A stretch of DNA of 25,352 nucleotides from the NCBI GenBank assembly GCA_009663005.1, contig VIGQ01001514.1:1-25352 (forward strand), in the 5' to 3' direction. Positions within the stretch are counted from its first letter, which is position 1. The number at the start of each line of letters is the position of its first letter. Below, one piece after another: positions 9,331 through 20,196 of this stretch. The stretch comes from Actinidia chinensis (lineage: Eukaryota > Streptophyta > Magnoliopsida > Ericales > Actinidiaceae). Made by a program: the position numbers and the translations under genes. Under the pieces are notes generated by a model, which saw nothing but the letters and a program-made list of their open reading frames with translations, was not told the origin of the DNA and ran no database searches.

Positions 9331-10991
9331 TGCTCTATTCTTGTCCTAATTGTTTTGAACTTTGAAGGTTTATGGAAAGTTGGTGTTTCAAGAGGGTATA
9401 TATACATTGGTTTGGGAAATTGTCCATTTTCTTCTAACATCTTACAAAATACGGCCACATATAGTTTATCTGTTGGTTTGTCAAAAAGAAACAGTGACGC
9501 ATCAAAAAATGCGAATGTGGGCTGATGGTTTCAATGAGTGTGAATTCTGTTTCATCTATCCAGCATAGCTTACACGGCGCCGCGTGATGGGCATTTTACA
9601 TTTAGCTTCAGTTTTTCACCTCCTGCATATTTATGTGCAAGACCATTCAAGAGTTCACAATCTTGTATGCCAAACCAAAAACAAAAGAGGGGTCGGTCGT
9701 AGTCTCTGGTTTTTAGACAGGAAAATTGTGTCTTGGCCTTTGTATGTTTAAATATAATTTTATCTAAAGCCAATAGCACTATTGTAATCATTTCTGTTAC
9801 TTAACATGTTCCCCATCCACATATATGTGTAGCATGTGGAGCCCATCTCTGACAAGTTTTTTTTAAAAAATTAACGCCCAGTTGTACCCATAATGGGTGT
9901 CTAGAAGGGAAATCTTTAGTACAAACCTAACATTTTGCATAATATGCACAAATATTCCGACAAATTAACAAAACGATTTAAACAAAAATTCTACCTAGAG
10001 TAGCGCTACCCACAAAATGAACTAAATGAATTGACTTTGGCAACTAAGACTGTCTCATTTTTTAAAAGTGATCTATGCGCCTTTTGCTTTAGCGATAGAC
10101 TTCACATTCCGTGAATTAGGTATTTGCATAGCTAATATGGGGTTCAAAAAAAAAAACATCCTTTGTTTCCTGCTTTGAACTCTTTTTTTCGGTAGTCTTT
10201 AGGGATGTAGGCCTAGAGGAATCTATACTGAAGTAACTTGAAAAGCTGTTTACTAGTTTTGAGGGTCTTCATAAGCGTAACTTCTGTTGATTTTTCTGTC
10301 TCTGCTTCTCAATTCAACTTATAATGCAAAAAAACCCCAAAAAAAAAACCACTGTCCTTGAAAATAACTCAAATCATGTAGAAATAGTTCACCGTAAGTG
10401 ATGGAGACGACCCTGTGAATCAACCTCTTAACGAGTGGAAAAGGCATGATAATGGTTTTGAATCAGACTCGTGTATTTTTTTTCTTTGATTGATCTAGGA
10501 TGTGAACTATTCAGTAAGTGAAAGGAACATATATAAGCAGAGATATTTTGAACATTTTTAAATTATCTTCCGAAAAGGATTTTGCAGGTAATAGTCTACC
10601 TTCTGGAAATAAATAGACCCTGGCGTAGACAATCCCACGAGAGATTCCGGGCAGATTTGACCCTGAAGAGCCCCCAGACGATCAGGCCCCCAGAAGAAAA
10701 AAAAAAAAGGACCTCAGAGAGGATTCAAGTGTCCAACCTAAAACTCAGTGGGCTTAGGTGAGCGTTGTGGGATTAGTTCCCTAACAATTTTTTTTTTTCT
10801 TCTCATTTTTGGAGCACTTTCACCACATTCCCCATGCTAAACTTTTATTAGGGAAAAGTTTATATTCCATGTATAAAGATAATACACAGCGTAGTTTATT
10901 AGACGACATACATAATCCTTGAATAACAAACACATTTAGAACAACAAAACATAGACGATTGTATGTCTTGCACTTAAGCATATATTTGAAA
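9331..10991. other. Intergenic region between kiwellin copies 2 and 3
   Basis: Contains the promoter of copy 2 at its left end and the 3' flank of copy 3 at its right end. It matches 23597-25249. AT-rich, no conserved open frame. A block around 10620-10740 (GAGAGATTCCGGGCAGATTT, then AGCCCCCAGAC) is shared with 24880-24935. Unit A has a poly-A run after it where unit B has a different short sequence. Confidence 0.55.
9397..9404 (-). promoter_or_regulatory. TATA box of kiwellin copy 2
   Basis: TATATATA about 67-74 bases upstream of the likely ATG at 9330 on the minus strand, preceded by ACCAATG. The same element stands at 23664-23671 before copy 6, and a similar one at 11727-11733 before copy 3. 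Confidence 0.6.
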
Positions 10992-11669
10992 CTATGATCG
11001 AGACTATGTTATATCCAAGCACCACCCCCAGTTATCTTGAGGGATGCCGAAAAGCCACACAGATTTAGACAAGCATTCAACAATCGGTATCGAACGGAGT
11101 CGGGATACTCGTGGTCTTGGTCACATCCCATGGTTGAGTCAACACACCTCATTGACCACCATGGCCGCCACACTCCTCCCGTTAGCACTAATAGGATGTT
11201 GTAGAAGCAACTGCCTGCCTTCTTTGTACCATCCAGTTGATAGTACCACAATAGGCAAGTGTAAGAATGATATTCCAGGTCACGTTCACTTGGACCGCCA
11301 CAGTCCCACCGGGCTTGAAAGTATTATGGTTGAGGGTTTGCCTTGGTTTGACTCGAACTGACTGGGGAACATGAGTACGTTGTGGCGATCTTTGCTTGGA
11401 CGCAACAGAGTCATTTTCTGAGTGAATGGGGTTTTATGGGGAGGTTTCTTTCCCCTAATTCTCCACCGGGAGGGGTCCTACAAGGAACTGCGGGACGACC
11501 ACAGCACCACCCCCCTGCCCCCCACCCCCACCCCCCCCAGTGCTGCACAGAAAGTTGTGCCCAGGTGGTCCTAAAAGTAGGTAGGGATGTGTGTCCTCAT
11601 TTGCTGTGTCATAGTGTGTGCCACACGCACGGTGTGGGGGCAATGGTTATTTAAGAAAAAACTCTTCAT
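10992..11669 (-). pseudogene. Kiwellin / ripening-related protein, degenerate (copy 3)
   Basis: The likely ATG at 11669-11667 gives MKSFFLNN, matching the MKS start of copy 2. The end is WSRS-stop at about 10992-10994. Family blocks, read across frames: RGKKPP (about 11450), a TTYSCSP-like block (about 11375), FKPGG (about 11310), YCGTINW-like, NGGxC, ECGGHGG-like, DSTMGCDQDHEYPD (about 11090-11130) and a PQDNWG-type end. At about 225 codons it is longer than its neighbours, because a G/P-rich low-complexity stretch (C-rich on the plus strand, 11505-11539) lies between the leader and RGKKPP. The SECD and VVDECD blocks are poorly kept compared with copy 2. Copy 3 seems an older in-unit duplicate of copy 2; the counterpart in unit B is copy 7. 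Confidence 0.78.
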
Positions 11670-11726
11670 TCTCTCTCTCCATTCGTGTTCTGAGGGCCTT
11701 GATGCAGGAGAGGAGTTTCTAGTGGG

Positions 11727-11733
11727 TATATAT
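11727..11733 (-). promoter_or_regulatory. TATA box of kiwellin copy 3
   Basis: TATATAT about 58-64 bases upstream of the likely ATG at 11669 on the minus strand. Position and flanking G-run match the copy 2 promoter, supporting the start chosen for copy 3. Confidence 0.5.
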
Positions 11734-11829
11734 GGCAGGAAATTACAAACCAATCCTTCTATATCAGCTATATGGATGCAAGTCCCATATGGAAGAAAGC
11801 TGCACTATTAGGTTTAGGGGTAAATTTTT

Positions 11830-14424
11830 GAGTTATGTTTTTTCCGAATAAGTTTGCTAAGAAGAAAAATTAGGGGGATAATGTTGGAAGTGACCTGATT
11901 GATGGTTCCGCAAAGTCCGCAAAATATTATATCGAGATGGTGACACACCAAATAAACCCTAATTAATCTTAGTTATTGAAAGTGGTTTTGTTGATTTACA
12001 GTTCAGAAATGGACGGTTCAATCCTTTCTATTTGATGTATCGGAAATTTTGTCGAAATTCCTAATAGCTTCTTACTTTACTGTCAACATCACCATCTATG
12101 GTAGAAAAATTACAAATTAAAGACAAAGCACCTTCCAAATTCCTCTTAAAAAGGAAGCTAGCTAGAGGACATTTAATAGTCTTTTTAGTCGGTAAGCGTA
12201 GGAAACCAGATATATAAAAAAACACAACTTATGTAAGAACACAATAGTATTTTAAACAAAAAATCTGCTTAGCTTAAGAACTGTCCCAAAAAAAGCACAA
12301 GAAAAAAAAAAATTATAACATAAGAGAATTTGATTATTTCGTATTAAAATTAGCCGCCAACAATGATCCAACAATTTTCGCCAGCACAATTACAGACCTG
12401 ATATAGCCATATCTACGGGCATGACTGGTCCGTCGCCTACCACTGACCAACAATCAACGCGTCCATAGCACGTTCTGAGCTACAGTCTGTCCAGTAAAAT
12501 AAAAGTTGGCCAGTCCAGGCAAACGTCGAACTGTGCTATACAAGGCCAAACTTTATTCGCTCAGGTAAGAAACTCTTGACTATGTCAAGCCTAAAAAACT
12601 CTCTCTCTCTACACACACTGTTTTCTCTGGTCACTAACTTCACCGTCGGAGAGGCGTTGCGAGAATGCTATGGCGACCTTTTTTTTCACTATTCTTGTCT
12701 TGCAAACCAAGTCCAGCAAGCTATGAACACCGCAAACCGCTAGTCAGCCACCGCAGATACCGATCTTGGTTTATCTCCATCATTTCCGTTACTCACATCA
12801 TTTAATTTTTTGAATCTAACAGGAAACTAGAATCATGCTATCAAAATAGCCACACGGATTCTTATTAAAATGATATAGATTAATTTTATTATAAATAAAA
12901 TTAAACACAAATCCCATAAAAAACAGGGATTTTTAGTATATAGCCCTAATAGGAAGAAGGGTCTGTGTCAGCGATTTAACGAGGAGATGATAAAAAAAAC
13001 ATAGGTTATTTCTATTACACACCTTTTTTTGCATCTATAAGCGTCTCACATAAAATACATTCACCTCATGTCATCAGTTTATAATTTGCGTTTCATAAAC
13101 CAAGATTCACAAGGATTCTTCGGGAAAACATATATGAAACGACATAGTTGTCTCAGCAAGTAAGAAATGTAAGTATTAGTAATGTAGAGTCACGGCTTTT
13201 TTCGTTCATAGGATTAATGTTAGGTATTAGACTCTAGGGATCTTGTTGTGTCTGTCAAAAGTGTCGTACAACAGTATCTCACCTGGAAACAATTATTGCT
13301 CCAAAACAAATCATCTATAATTTCTTAGTTTAGGGATCGGGATCGTGGCATGTTTGAGTTTTCTCATCCATGGAGCCTAGATCCCTTGTCTTGGTTCCAA
13401 TGACTAATATCTTCTTCCAAACCTTAGTATGAATTGATATCTTCTCTCTCTGTTTAAATGGTATTCAATCTTCTTGGGGTTGATTAAATTAATGGACTTT
13501 TTAAGATCAAAACTTGAGTCGTCGACATCTTTCATTATTTGTCAAAAGTCTACTTTTGGCAACTCTAAGTGTTTACTGTGTTTGAAACATGTATTAAAAT
13601 CATTACGGATCTCATTAAACAAATCTTTAGATACAAAATATATTTTTCATTACAAAATCTGCCAACCAATATAATCGCCACCTAAGATTGGGTTGAGTAC
13701 ATAAAGAGGAGAAGAAGCAGTTGGAAACATCTAGTTAGGAGGAAAAAACTGGGTAACTTGGACAATGTCATTTTACATTTATAGTTTACATTTCATTCTA
13801 CATAATTTTTCAAATCTCAAAAACAACCATTTTTCCAATTATTCACTGGACACAAAACTTAATCTTGCATTTTTAATTCATGGGGAATATGAATTGGGAC
13901 TTCCAAGTATTATATTTCATTGATAAGGTTTAACATGGGAACTGCCGATAAAACCAATTGGATACATTGGAAACTAGGTAAGCACCATGTTCAGCGACAC
14001 CCAAGGCCACCCCAAGATTTCTCCCAAAAATCTTAATTTTATAGTAGTAGTATCTACTATTATTTCAATTATGTAAAAGCTATCCCCAGATGAAATAAAT
14101 ATTGCATATTTTTCTAGTTTGTTAATTACAAATCTGACCGTTTATATTACATTCGCCTCCAAAGATAAAAACTGCGTGGGTCCATGCCCATTCTAACACG
14201 TTCAAAAGATTCCAGTAACAATTCCCTTGTATGGAGATCAACAAAGAACCTCCAGCAAAGATACACCCAAAAACTAGGAAATTTACATTGGTCAAGAAGG
14301 TAGTGAAAAATCCAATACATGCAATTGGTATCTAAAAAACATGTGTCTGCAATGAGAGAACACTTTTGTTGGTTTTGGTGCTTCTTTTAACCCCACATAA
14401 CTCATCAAACCACAGTTGATGGCT
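11830..14424. other. Intergenic DNA between copies 3 and 4
   Basis: Single copy in this window, because the unit B sequence ends before its counterpart. AT-rich with many stops in all frames. Apart from the probable LTR remnant near 12590-12800 I see nothing that can be named. A GGTCAA (W-box core on the minus strand) lies at 14290-14295, about 200 bp before copy 4; one short word is weak evidence. Confidence 0.5.
12400..12800 (+). mobile_element. Probable LTR-retrotransposon LTR remnant
   Basis: The stretch CTCTCTCTCTACACACACTG, then TCACTAACTTCACCGTCGGAG (about 12629-12650), resembles the transcribed R/U5 part common in plant LTRs, where a CT-rich leader is followed by an ACTAACTT(A/C)-CGTCGGAG motif. 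This is recognised from memory of the motif only. The ends, terminal dinucleotides and target duplication are not clear, and no internal domain is seen. Confidence 0.35.
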
Positions 14425-14434
14425 CTTTATATAG
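14425..14434 (+). promoter_or_regulatory. TATA box of kiwellin copy 4
   Basis: CTTTATATAG about 65-74 bases before the ATG at 14499, a normal distance for a plant gene with a short leader. Confidence 0.6.
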
Positions 14435-14498
14435 CCTTAACAATTCTTAGTTTCTTCAAGCCAAAAACATTAAGCACAAAAGAAAGGGCCCCAAAAAG

Positions 14499-15092
14499 AT
14501 GAAAACCCAGGTTGTTCAATTGTGTATGCTTTCATTCTCTTCTTTCTCTTATTTTGACGATTCTTCGAGTGTTGGCCGCTCAATCTTGCAAAGCCTAGTG
14601 GCAAGTTAAGGGGCAAAAAAAAGCTCCACCGGGACAATGCAACACGAGAATGACTCTGCATGTTGTTGAAGAAGCAGCTTTACACTACATCAAGTGCTCC
14701 CCACCGGTGGGCAGCCGTACAAAAGGCTGTCTTAAACGCCTGAACAGCTTTGAGAAAAAGCGGGGGGACGGGCGGAGCGGGCCTCTGAAATGCGGAAACC
14801 AAGTCCATGCAGTGACACAGGTGGTGGCCTGTCGACTGGGTGGTTTCAACAACCAGAAGAGGTGCTTTTTGAAGAATATCCACCATTCATGGTATGACGA
14901 AGTGTGGAGGCAATGGTTGTTGGACGATGTGCGTACCCCACTATGGGCTTGCGATTGAAGTGAAGTTGAAGATCATGATTTCCAGCCACCATGTCCTAAT
15001 AATATGTCGATGCCTCTGAAGCCGTGTGGAAGGCATTGGGAGTTCCAGAAAAGGATAGGGGCATCTTGGATATATTTTGGTCAGATGCTGAT
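14499..15092 (+). pseudogene. Kiwellin / ripening-related protein, frame broken (copy 4)
   Basis: The ATG at 14499 opens MKTQVVQLCMLSFS, a hydrophobic secretion leader. Across frameshifts follow AAQSCKPSGKLRGKK (about 14577-14625), ENDSACCEEGKLYTT (about 14646-14690), APPVGSRTK, LNSFEKxxGDGxxG (about 14736-14790), ECGNQVHS-like, QVVALSTGWFNNQKRC (about 14818-14865), HGNGRSVEAMVVDD-like, STMGCD (about 14937-14955), DHDFQPPCPNN (about 14970-15005), and WSDA near 15079-15090. Length is about 197 codons. It is more diverged from copies 1 and 5 than these are from each other. It seems to carry about four extra residues (SEVE, near 14955-14970) between the CD and DHD blocks. Nearly all family blocks are present, so this may be a working gene in the real genome, with the breaks as read errors (inference). 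Confidence 0.88.
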
Positions 15093-15430
15093 TTTCCACT
15101 CTGTAACATTTAGGGTTAGTTTTTCAGTTCGTGGCGCTTTTATTCCTATTAAATCAAGTCAGATCCTGCTTTGTAAACGGGAGCCTGGTGCACTGGGCAC
15201 TTACCACCTTTTTCAAAACAAATAAATTCCCAATTAGATACATGTTTCAAATTTTACAGTTTTTGTCGCGCTCTCTCATACAAATTCTGCCTGCGCTGGG
15301 CAACTTCCGGAAGAACTTTCCTATTTGTTAGCATCAAAAAGGGAGAAAGAAACAGAGAAGGAGAAACAGAGAATTTTTCACAAGGAAGTTACTTCAATGA
15401 AACTGCAGACATAATGGCAACAAAATGTAT

Positions 15431-15510
15431 AGTGGGAGAGAGAGAGAGGAGAGATCTTCCTTTTCTTTTTTTTTTCTCTTGAGAGAGAGAGGGAGAGAGA
15501 GAGAGAGAGA
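15431..15510. repeat. (GA)n microsatellite, split by a CT-rich block
   Basis: GA runs at 15433-15453 and 15481-15510 flank a pyrimidine block (CTTCCTTTTC, T-run, CTCTT). The purine and pyrimidine arms can pair, so part of the tract could fold. Confidence 0.8.
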
Positions 15511-15673
15511 TGTTAGTATACAGGTGGGGCTGAAAAAACAAAAAAACAGAGACTGGGAAAGAATGGAAGAAGGCCTAGAATGTACGAGTTATTTCATAGA
15601 AATTGTGTAGAATTTACAAGTCACGGCAAGATCTTAACAAGAATTGTAAAAGAACAATATAGGAAATAACAGG

Positions 15674-15707
15674 GCTGCAACTTGCAGCAACACGAACAAT
15701 TTCGTGT
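15674..15707. other. Two adjacent perfect inverted repeats
   Basis: GCTGCAA-C-TTGCAGC (15674-15688) is followed after one base by ACACGAA-CAAT-TTCGTGT (15690-15707). Each has a 7-bp perfect stem. No gene lies next to them and no T-run follows, so a function is not shown. Confidence 0.6.
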
Positions 15708-16314
15708 GAAATCTATGCAGACTAGTATGTCGGAAACAAAAAGTCACGCGATACAGTAGCTTGCGGTTGGGGAGCTGAGTCACATTAGTAAATCTTTCAC
15801 AAGCAATATAAGCTATGTTGATTTATTTTTTTTCCCAGTCTCAAAACCTCTAATTCATTTTTATCGCATAATAATCAATTTTTGCGGAATTTTACAAAGC
15901 AATTCTTTTCATTGAGGGCGTATTGCTAGGCTTGTATGGGACAAAGACGGGCAATCTATTAGTGTTAGGGGAAACTTTTGGTTTTGCTGCATTAAGTGTT
16001 GCCAACTTAGGAACAAACAGAGCGGCATAAGTGTGAAGCCCCGGTTGATGTTTTCAGCAGGTTAGGCCCATTATATATATAGTGACACGCTCGATAAACA
16101 CTAATTAATACGAGTCATTGAACTCTCTTTCTCGTATATTTTGTATTGTTAACAGCACCTAATGGATAAAAATATTATCTCGATGTCTCAATCTCTAAAG
16201 ATTTAATTGAGCTTTATGCTCGAAAAAATTTATCGGTCTTTTTTACTCTTGTTTAAGTGAACATATAGAACAGGTGTTGTCTTTGTAAAAATTACGGTCC
16301 CAGCTTAAAGCCAA

Positions 16315-16322
16315 ATATAAAC
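16315..16322 (+). promoter_or_regulatory. TATA box of kiwellin copy 5
   Basis: ATATAAAC after GCCAA, 42-49 bases before the ATG at 16364; counterpart of 210-217 in unit A. Confidence 0.5.
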
Positions 16323-16363
16323 AACGAGGAATGAAACCTTGTGGATACGGAGAGTACGAGAAA

Positions 16364-16937
16364 ATGAAGCAATCAAAGTTCGTAAGAGCGGCCTAGCTTC
16401 TCATTATCTGCCTCTTTGTGACAGTTTTTTCGAGCGGTTTAAAATCTCAATCTTGCAAGCTAGTGGCGAGATACGAGCGAAAAAAAAACCCTACTGGAAC
16501 CAGCGAAACGAGAATGATTATCTCTGTTGCATACCAAGGGCAAGCTTTACACTTACTTACCAAGCTCGCCGCCAGTTTATCGGCAGCGCACACAGGCTTC
16601 TGAACCTTACAGCTTGAGAAGAAAGGAGGGATGGCGGAGCGCCATCAAATGGATCCCAAGTACCATTCGCCGACAATACTCCGGTGGTTGCACTTTCACT
16701 GGTGGTTCAACCAACCAGCGGAGGTGCTTGAAACAATATCACGGTTATGGGTAACGGGGACGGAGTGTTAGAGGCATGGTGGTAGGCGGAGTGTGACTCC
16801 TCATGGGCTGTGATTCTGGACCACGATTACCACCTCGTGTATAACAATATTGTTGTAGCCTTAGAGCTGTTGGCGAGGGTTTAGCGGGTGCCGCTAAGCA
16901 AGTGGGGCGAATTGGATATATTCTGGTTGATGCTTAA
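16364..16937 (+). pseudogene. Kiwellin / ripening-related protein, frame broken (copy 5)
   Basis: The ATG at 16364 opens MKQSKFVRAA, then a hydrophobic leader ending KSQSCK (about 16440-16460). Across frameshifts follow the RGKK-like block, an ENDxxCC block (about 16510-16530), KGKLYTYLPSSPPV (about 16536-16580), a GGDGGAPS-like block (about 16625-16650), NTPVVAL (about 16670-16690), a RCLKQYHG-like block (about 16722-16745), GDGVLEAMVV (about 16757-16785), LMGCDSG (about 16803-16820), DHDYxPP (about 16820-16835), and DA-TAA at 16929-16937. The length, about 191 codons, fits the family with no intron. AATAAA follows at 16945. This is the undeleted partner of copy 1. The frame breaks are single-base and could be read errors. 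Confidence 0.86.
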
Positions 16938-19654
16938 ATTTCCAAATAAAACTGACAAAAATATGTTGATATATATGTTCCCTAGTCTAAACTGAAACCC
17001 TTCAGTTCAATAAACATTTTTTATGGTGGTTTCATCAGGTTGTGGGTTAGCTGTTGTTGATTTTGGTTTAGTATTTAATAAATGTGTGCCATTTATTTTA
17101 GGTAAGATATAGATTCAAATATCTCATGATTGACAATTACCAAAGCAAAAAATCTAGATATCAGCATTGCAAAACCACCATAGAATGTTCAAGACTGTGA
17201 ATAATCTCCAGCCATCACTACATCATTCTTGTCATCCAACGTATCCAAACAGCTATTGCACTTTCCATATTTCTGCCTCTGCTACTCTCTCTCTCTCCAC
17301 ATACACACTCTGATGTAGATCACATAGCGGAGGAGACGGGAGGGAGTACATGGAAGCCTGTGAACATGTAGGGCCCCACTATGGATAGTAATTAGGTTCT
17401 ATCACAATCCTCATCGTCTTAATTGCATACAGTATAGCTAAGGTGTACCATAATTCCCATAAAAACCAACCCTCGCCGTCCGATTGGATTTACCGGTTAT
17501 TGCTAGAACGACAGAGCCAACAACCAATCCGGTTTGTTCTCAAACCAGTAAAACATTGACATCTTGCGCCCACTGAATGATAATTCTCACACTCCCAAAA
17601 ATACGCGACATATTACTGTGTCTGAAGTCAACATTTCTCTTTTGGTATTAACACATTGTCCTTTGCTTCTCGCGGGATTTATTTATTTAATTTGTTGTGT
17701 TTTATTTGAATGAAAGTTAAATTTAGCTTTATCTTTCAACGTCAATAAGACCACTAGTGTGACACCGTCTGGATTCATATGCCAGTTAATATATGAATTT
17801 TTTCTAATGATTTGGAATTATCAGTGATATATAATTTTGTCATTTGGATGTCTTGATCTGCAGCGATGACAGTTTATTTTCTGCCATTTTGGGTTGTGAA
17901 GTTCGAATCATGAGACTAAACTCCTACAGAGTGGTTAGTGGGAGAATTGCGTACCTTCTACTATTTTATTGGGTGCTCCTGAGATTTTGGAGCTCCGGGT
18001 ATATCTTCATTTAAAAAAAATGACATTGGTATGAAAAGTGGTGGTGTAGAATATGGAACTTAACAGAATACTCTGTGGAGGAGAGTAATTACGACTAATA
18101 TAATGGTCATATTTGGGGGGGTTTAATATGGGTGTTTTGGCCAACCTTATTGTGTACCTCGACTATCTGATTGCCCTGAAGGTTAAAACGTCTGAGCAAA
18201 CCTTTAATGGCCTCAAAGGTTTGGAGCTTTGGCCTTCACGTGATTGAATCTAGCAACTTTGGAGGGGAGGGGCATCCCTAAGTGGCTCCTCCTCCTCCCA
18301 CTTGACCCTACGTTGATTGGTTGCCATGGATTGATTAAGTACCACCTGTCGGTGTATGGAGTAATATTGTGAATTGAGCATCAAAGAAAATGTACAAACA
18401 TTATTTGATGGGAATTTGTTCATACAGCGAGAATGAAGGTTTTGGGCAGACGTGTGGACAAGGATATGAACCTTTAAAGAAATTATTTTCCCAGACTGTA
18501 TCAGTGTTTAAAATTGCGTATCGGTAAATCGTATCGGTTATCGGTGATATGTCACGTATCAAACTAATATCGAACGGACGATATTTACGAAAATTATCTG
18601 TATCGGATAGCCAAAATCTTGATACATAACGTAATCGGCCAATTTTAGAACTCTCTTGTTTCCTGTTTCAACCCCAAAAGAAGCCACTATTGCTTATGTG
18701 TTGGAGCTAAAATAAAGAGTGTCGTCTTATATTGAGAAACAGAAAAGACCTGTTGTGCCAGTGGTGCTACCAATCTCCCTAGCAATCCTTCTCCTTCTCC
18801 TTCTATCCAATCTATTTGGAAGCCACTCCACCGACAACCACCATCAGAAACCAATGGTGCTACCAATCTCCATTGTTGGTCTCCAACACACCAAACCCCC
18901 TTCCACACCTCACTCCCACTCTCTAACAGTTCCATTGCCCGCTACCATTCTTTCACGTTGAACCAATGTGGTCACCGGTGGTTTTGGGTAGAACTACCAA
19001 GTGAATTGGTAATGAGGGAAACGTGCATGCGGATTAACAAATTTTTTCTTGCAAACACTTTCATTTCATTTAGGTCAAGTCACGGTTGTCTCCGCCTATG
19101 TCACTATTTTCCTAAATTACGGGGTCCTAAGGTTATTTAGAGAATAAAGGGTAAGCAGTGGAATATTTCATAGGTATTCGGAGTGTTAATGTAATTTTAG
19201 GCATAAACTAATATGATGTACTCTTCCTTTTTTTTAGGGGATTGGGGTGGATCCACCCAAAAAACACAGTGGATTATTCTGTCCCATCTCTCCTAAATCA
19301 AATCAAAGGGCAAAAATTCCAATTTTCTTCAAAATGTCATAACTTCAATAAGTTGATTTTTTTTTATGTTCATTTAATAAAATTGATATTTTTTAATTTT
19401 TAAATCCATTTGTTCAGATCTTTTAAACAAGAACCTGATGGAGGAGAAACCGTTGTAAAAAATAAATAGGATCAAAATTTATGTGTAATAGGACATTTCG
19501 GGTTAAAAGTTAGATCAAATTTAGAGTCATGCATTCATAAATAAAATCGAAGTATGGAATACAGATTACACATAATAGCCAATAGGGAAAACACCAACAT
19601 TTTTCCATAAAAATATCACCTTCTAATCTAAAAACTTTTTAGGTCGCAGGGCAA
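16938..19654. other. Non-coding stretch of unit B before the MITE
   Basis: Matches 586-4133 but has only one copy of the 803-bp segment (about 17813-18590). The TATCGG-rich part is at about 18511-18635. The pyrimidine-rich part with repeated GTGGTGCTACCAA is at about 18750-18960. Near 19480-19515 about 40 bp are present that unit A lacks. No gene is called. Confidence 0.55.
17813..18590 (+). repeat. Single unit B copy of the 803-bp segment
   Basis: Counterpart of 1516-2318 and 2319-3121, with the same order of landmarks from TGGAATTATCAGTGATAT to the TATCGG-rich end. Confidence 0.8.
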
Positions 19655-19662
19655 GGTACTTG

Positions 19663-20046
19663 AAATGTTTTGAACTCGAATTGTGAGCGAAGAAAAACGA
19701 AAAATCGGAATTGAAAAGAGATCGGGTCACGGGTCAACTGGTTCAACCGTCGAGTCAACCGTTATTGACCGTGATGTCATAAGTATAATCATTAATTATT
19801 ATTATAGTAATAAATATTTTTGATTTTTTTACACTAGTTTTTATAACTTAAACTAAATTTGAAATTAAAAAATATAAAATTTTTCTCAAAACAGTGAAAG
19901 CGAACGGTTCAATGACCGCCGTCAAGGCCGAGTTAAGTTTCCGGTTCAACCGCAGTTTGACCGGCTTTGACTGGGTTTTGAGGTCGGACCGGACCGTTTT
20001 GTTGACCGATCGAACTTCCGAATTCAATCCGAATTTTAAAACATTG
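19663..20046. mobile_element. hAT-type MITE (unit B copy)
   Basis: Same element as 4142-4550, at the same site. The 8-bp direct repeats are GGTACTTG (19655-19662) and GGTACTCG (20047-20054). The right terminal repeat is TTTTAAAACATTG. Inside are GGTTCAACCG and GACCGG words on both sides of an AT-rich centre. Presence in both units dates the insertion before the unit duplication. Confidence 0.75.
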
Positions 20047-20186
20047 GGTACTCGCCAAACAATATTTTCATAAATTGAAATCAAACACAAACCTCCTTGA
20101 TGTGTTGTGTAATCAGTGTCTTATTTGGTCATCCAATCACATCACCCTATTATCATGATCAAGTACATATCGATTTGCCAAGGATG

Positions 20187-20196
20187 CCTTATCATG
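20187..20196. other. Empty site of the unit A MULE
   Basis: A single CCTTATCATG followed by ATCAAGTACA; unit A has two GCTTATCATG copies here with 3 kb between them. No footprint remains, which favours 'never inserted' over 'excised'. Confidence 0.8.

Larger units (their letters stand above)
1..11115 (+). repeat. Segmental tandem duplication, unit A
   Basis: This segment is repeated in direct orientation as unit B. Matches by eye: 1-360 with 16103-16460; 361-4550 with 16716-20046; 4551-4711 with 20047-20196; 7698-8580 with 20187-21055; and 8581-11115 with 22838-25352. Unit A alone carries the Mutator-like element, a second copy of an 803-bp segment and about 65 extra bases near 925-1000. It lacks about 255 bp inside kiwellin copy 1. 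With these removed both units are about 7.2-7.3 kb over the compared part. The match already starts at base 1, so the left boundary lies outside the window. Confidence 0.93.
15093..16102. other. Intergenic DNA between copy 4 and unit B
   Basis: Holds the 3' flank of copy 4, a GA microsatellite, two adjacent perfect hairpins (listed separately), and a TTATATATAT stretch at 16071-16080. Nothing coding is seen. Confidence 0.5.
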
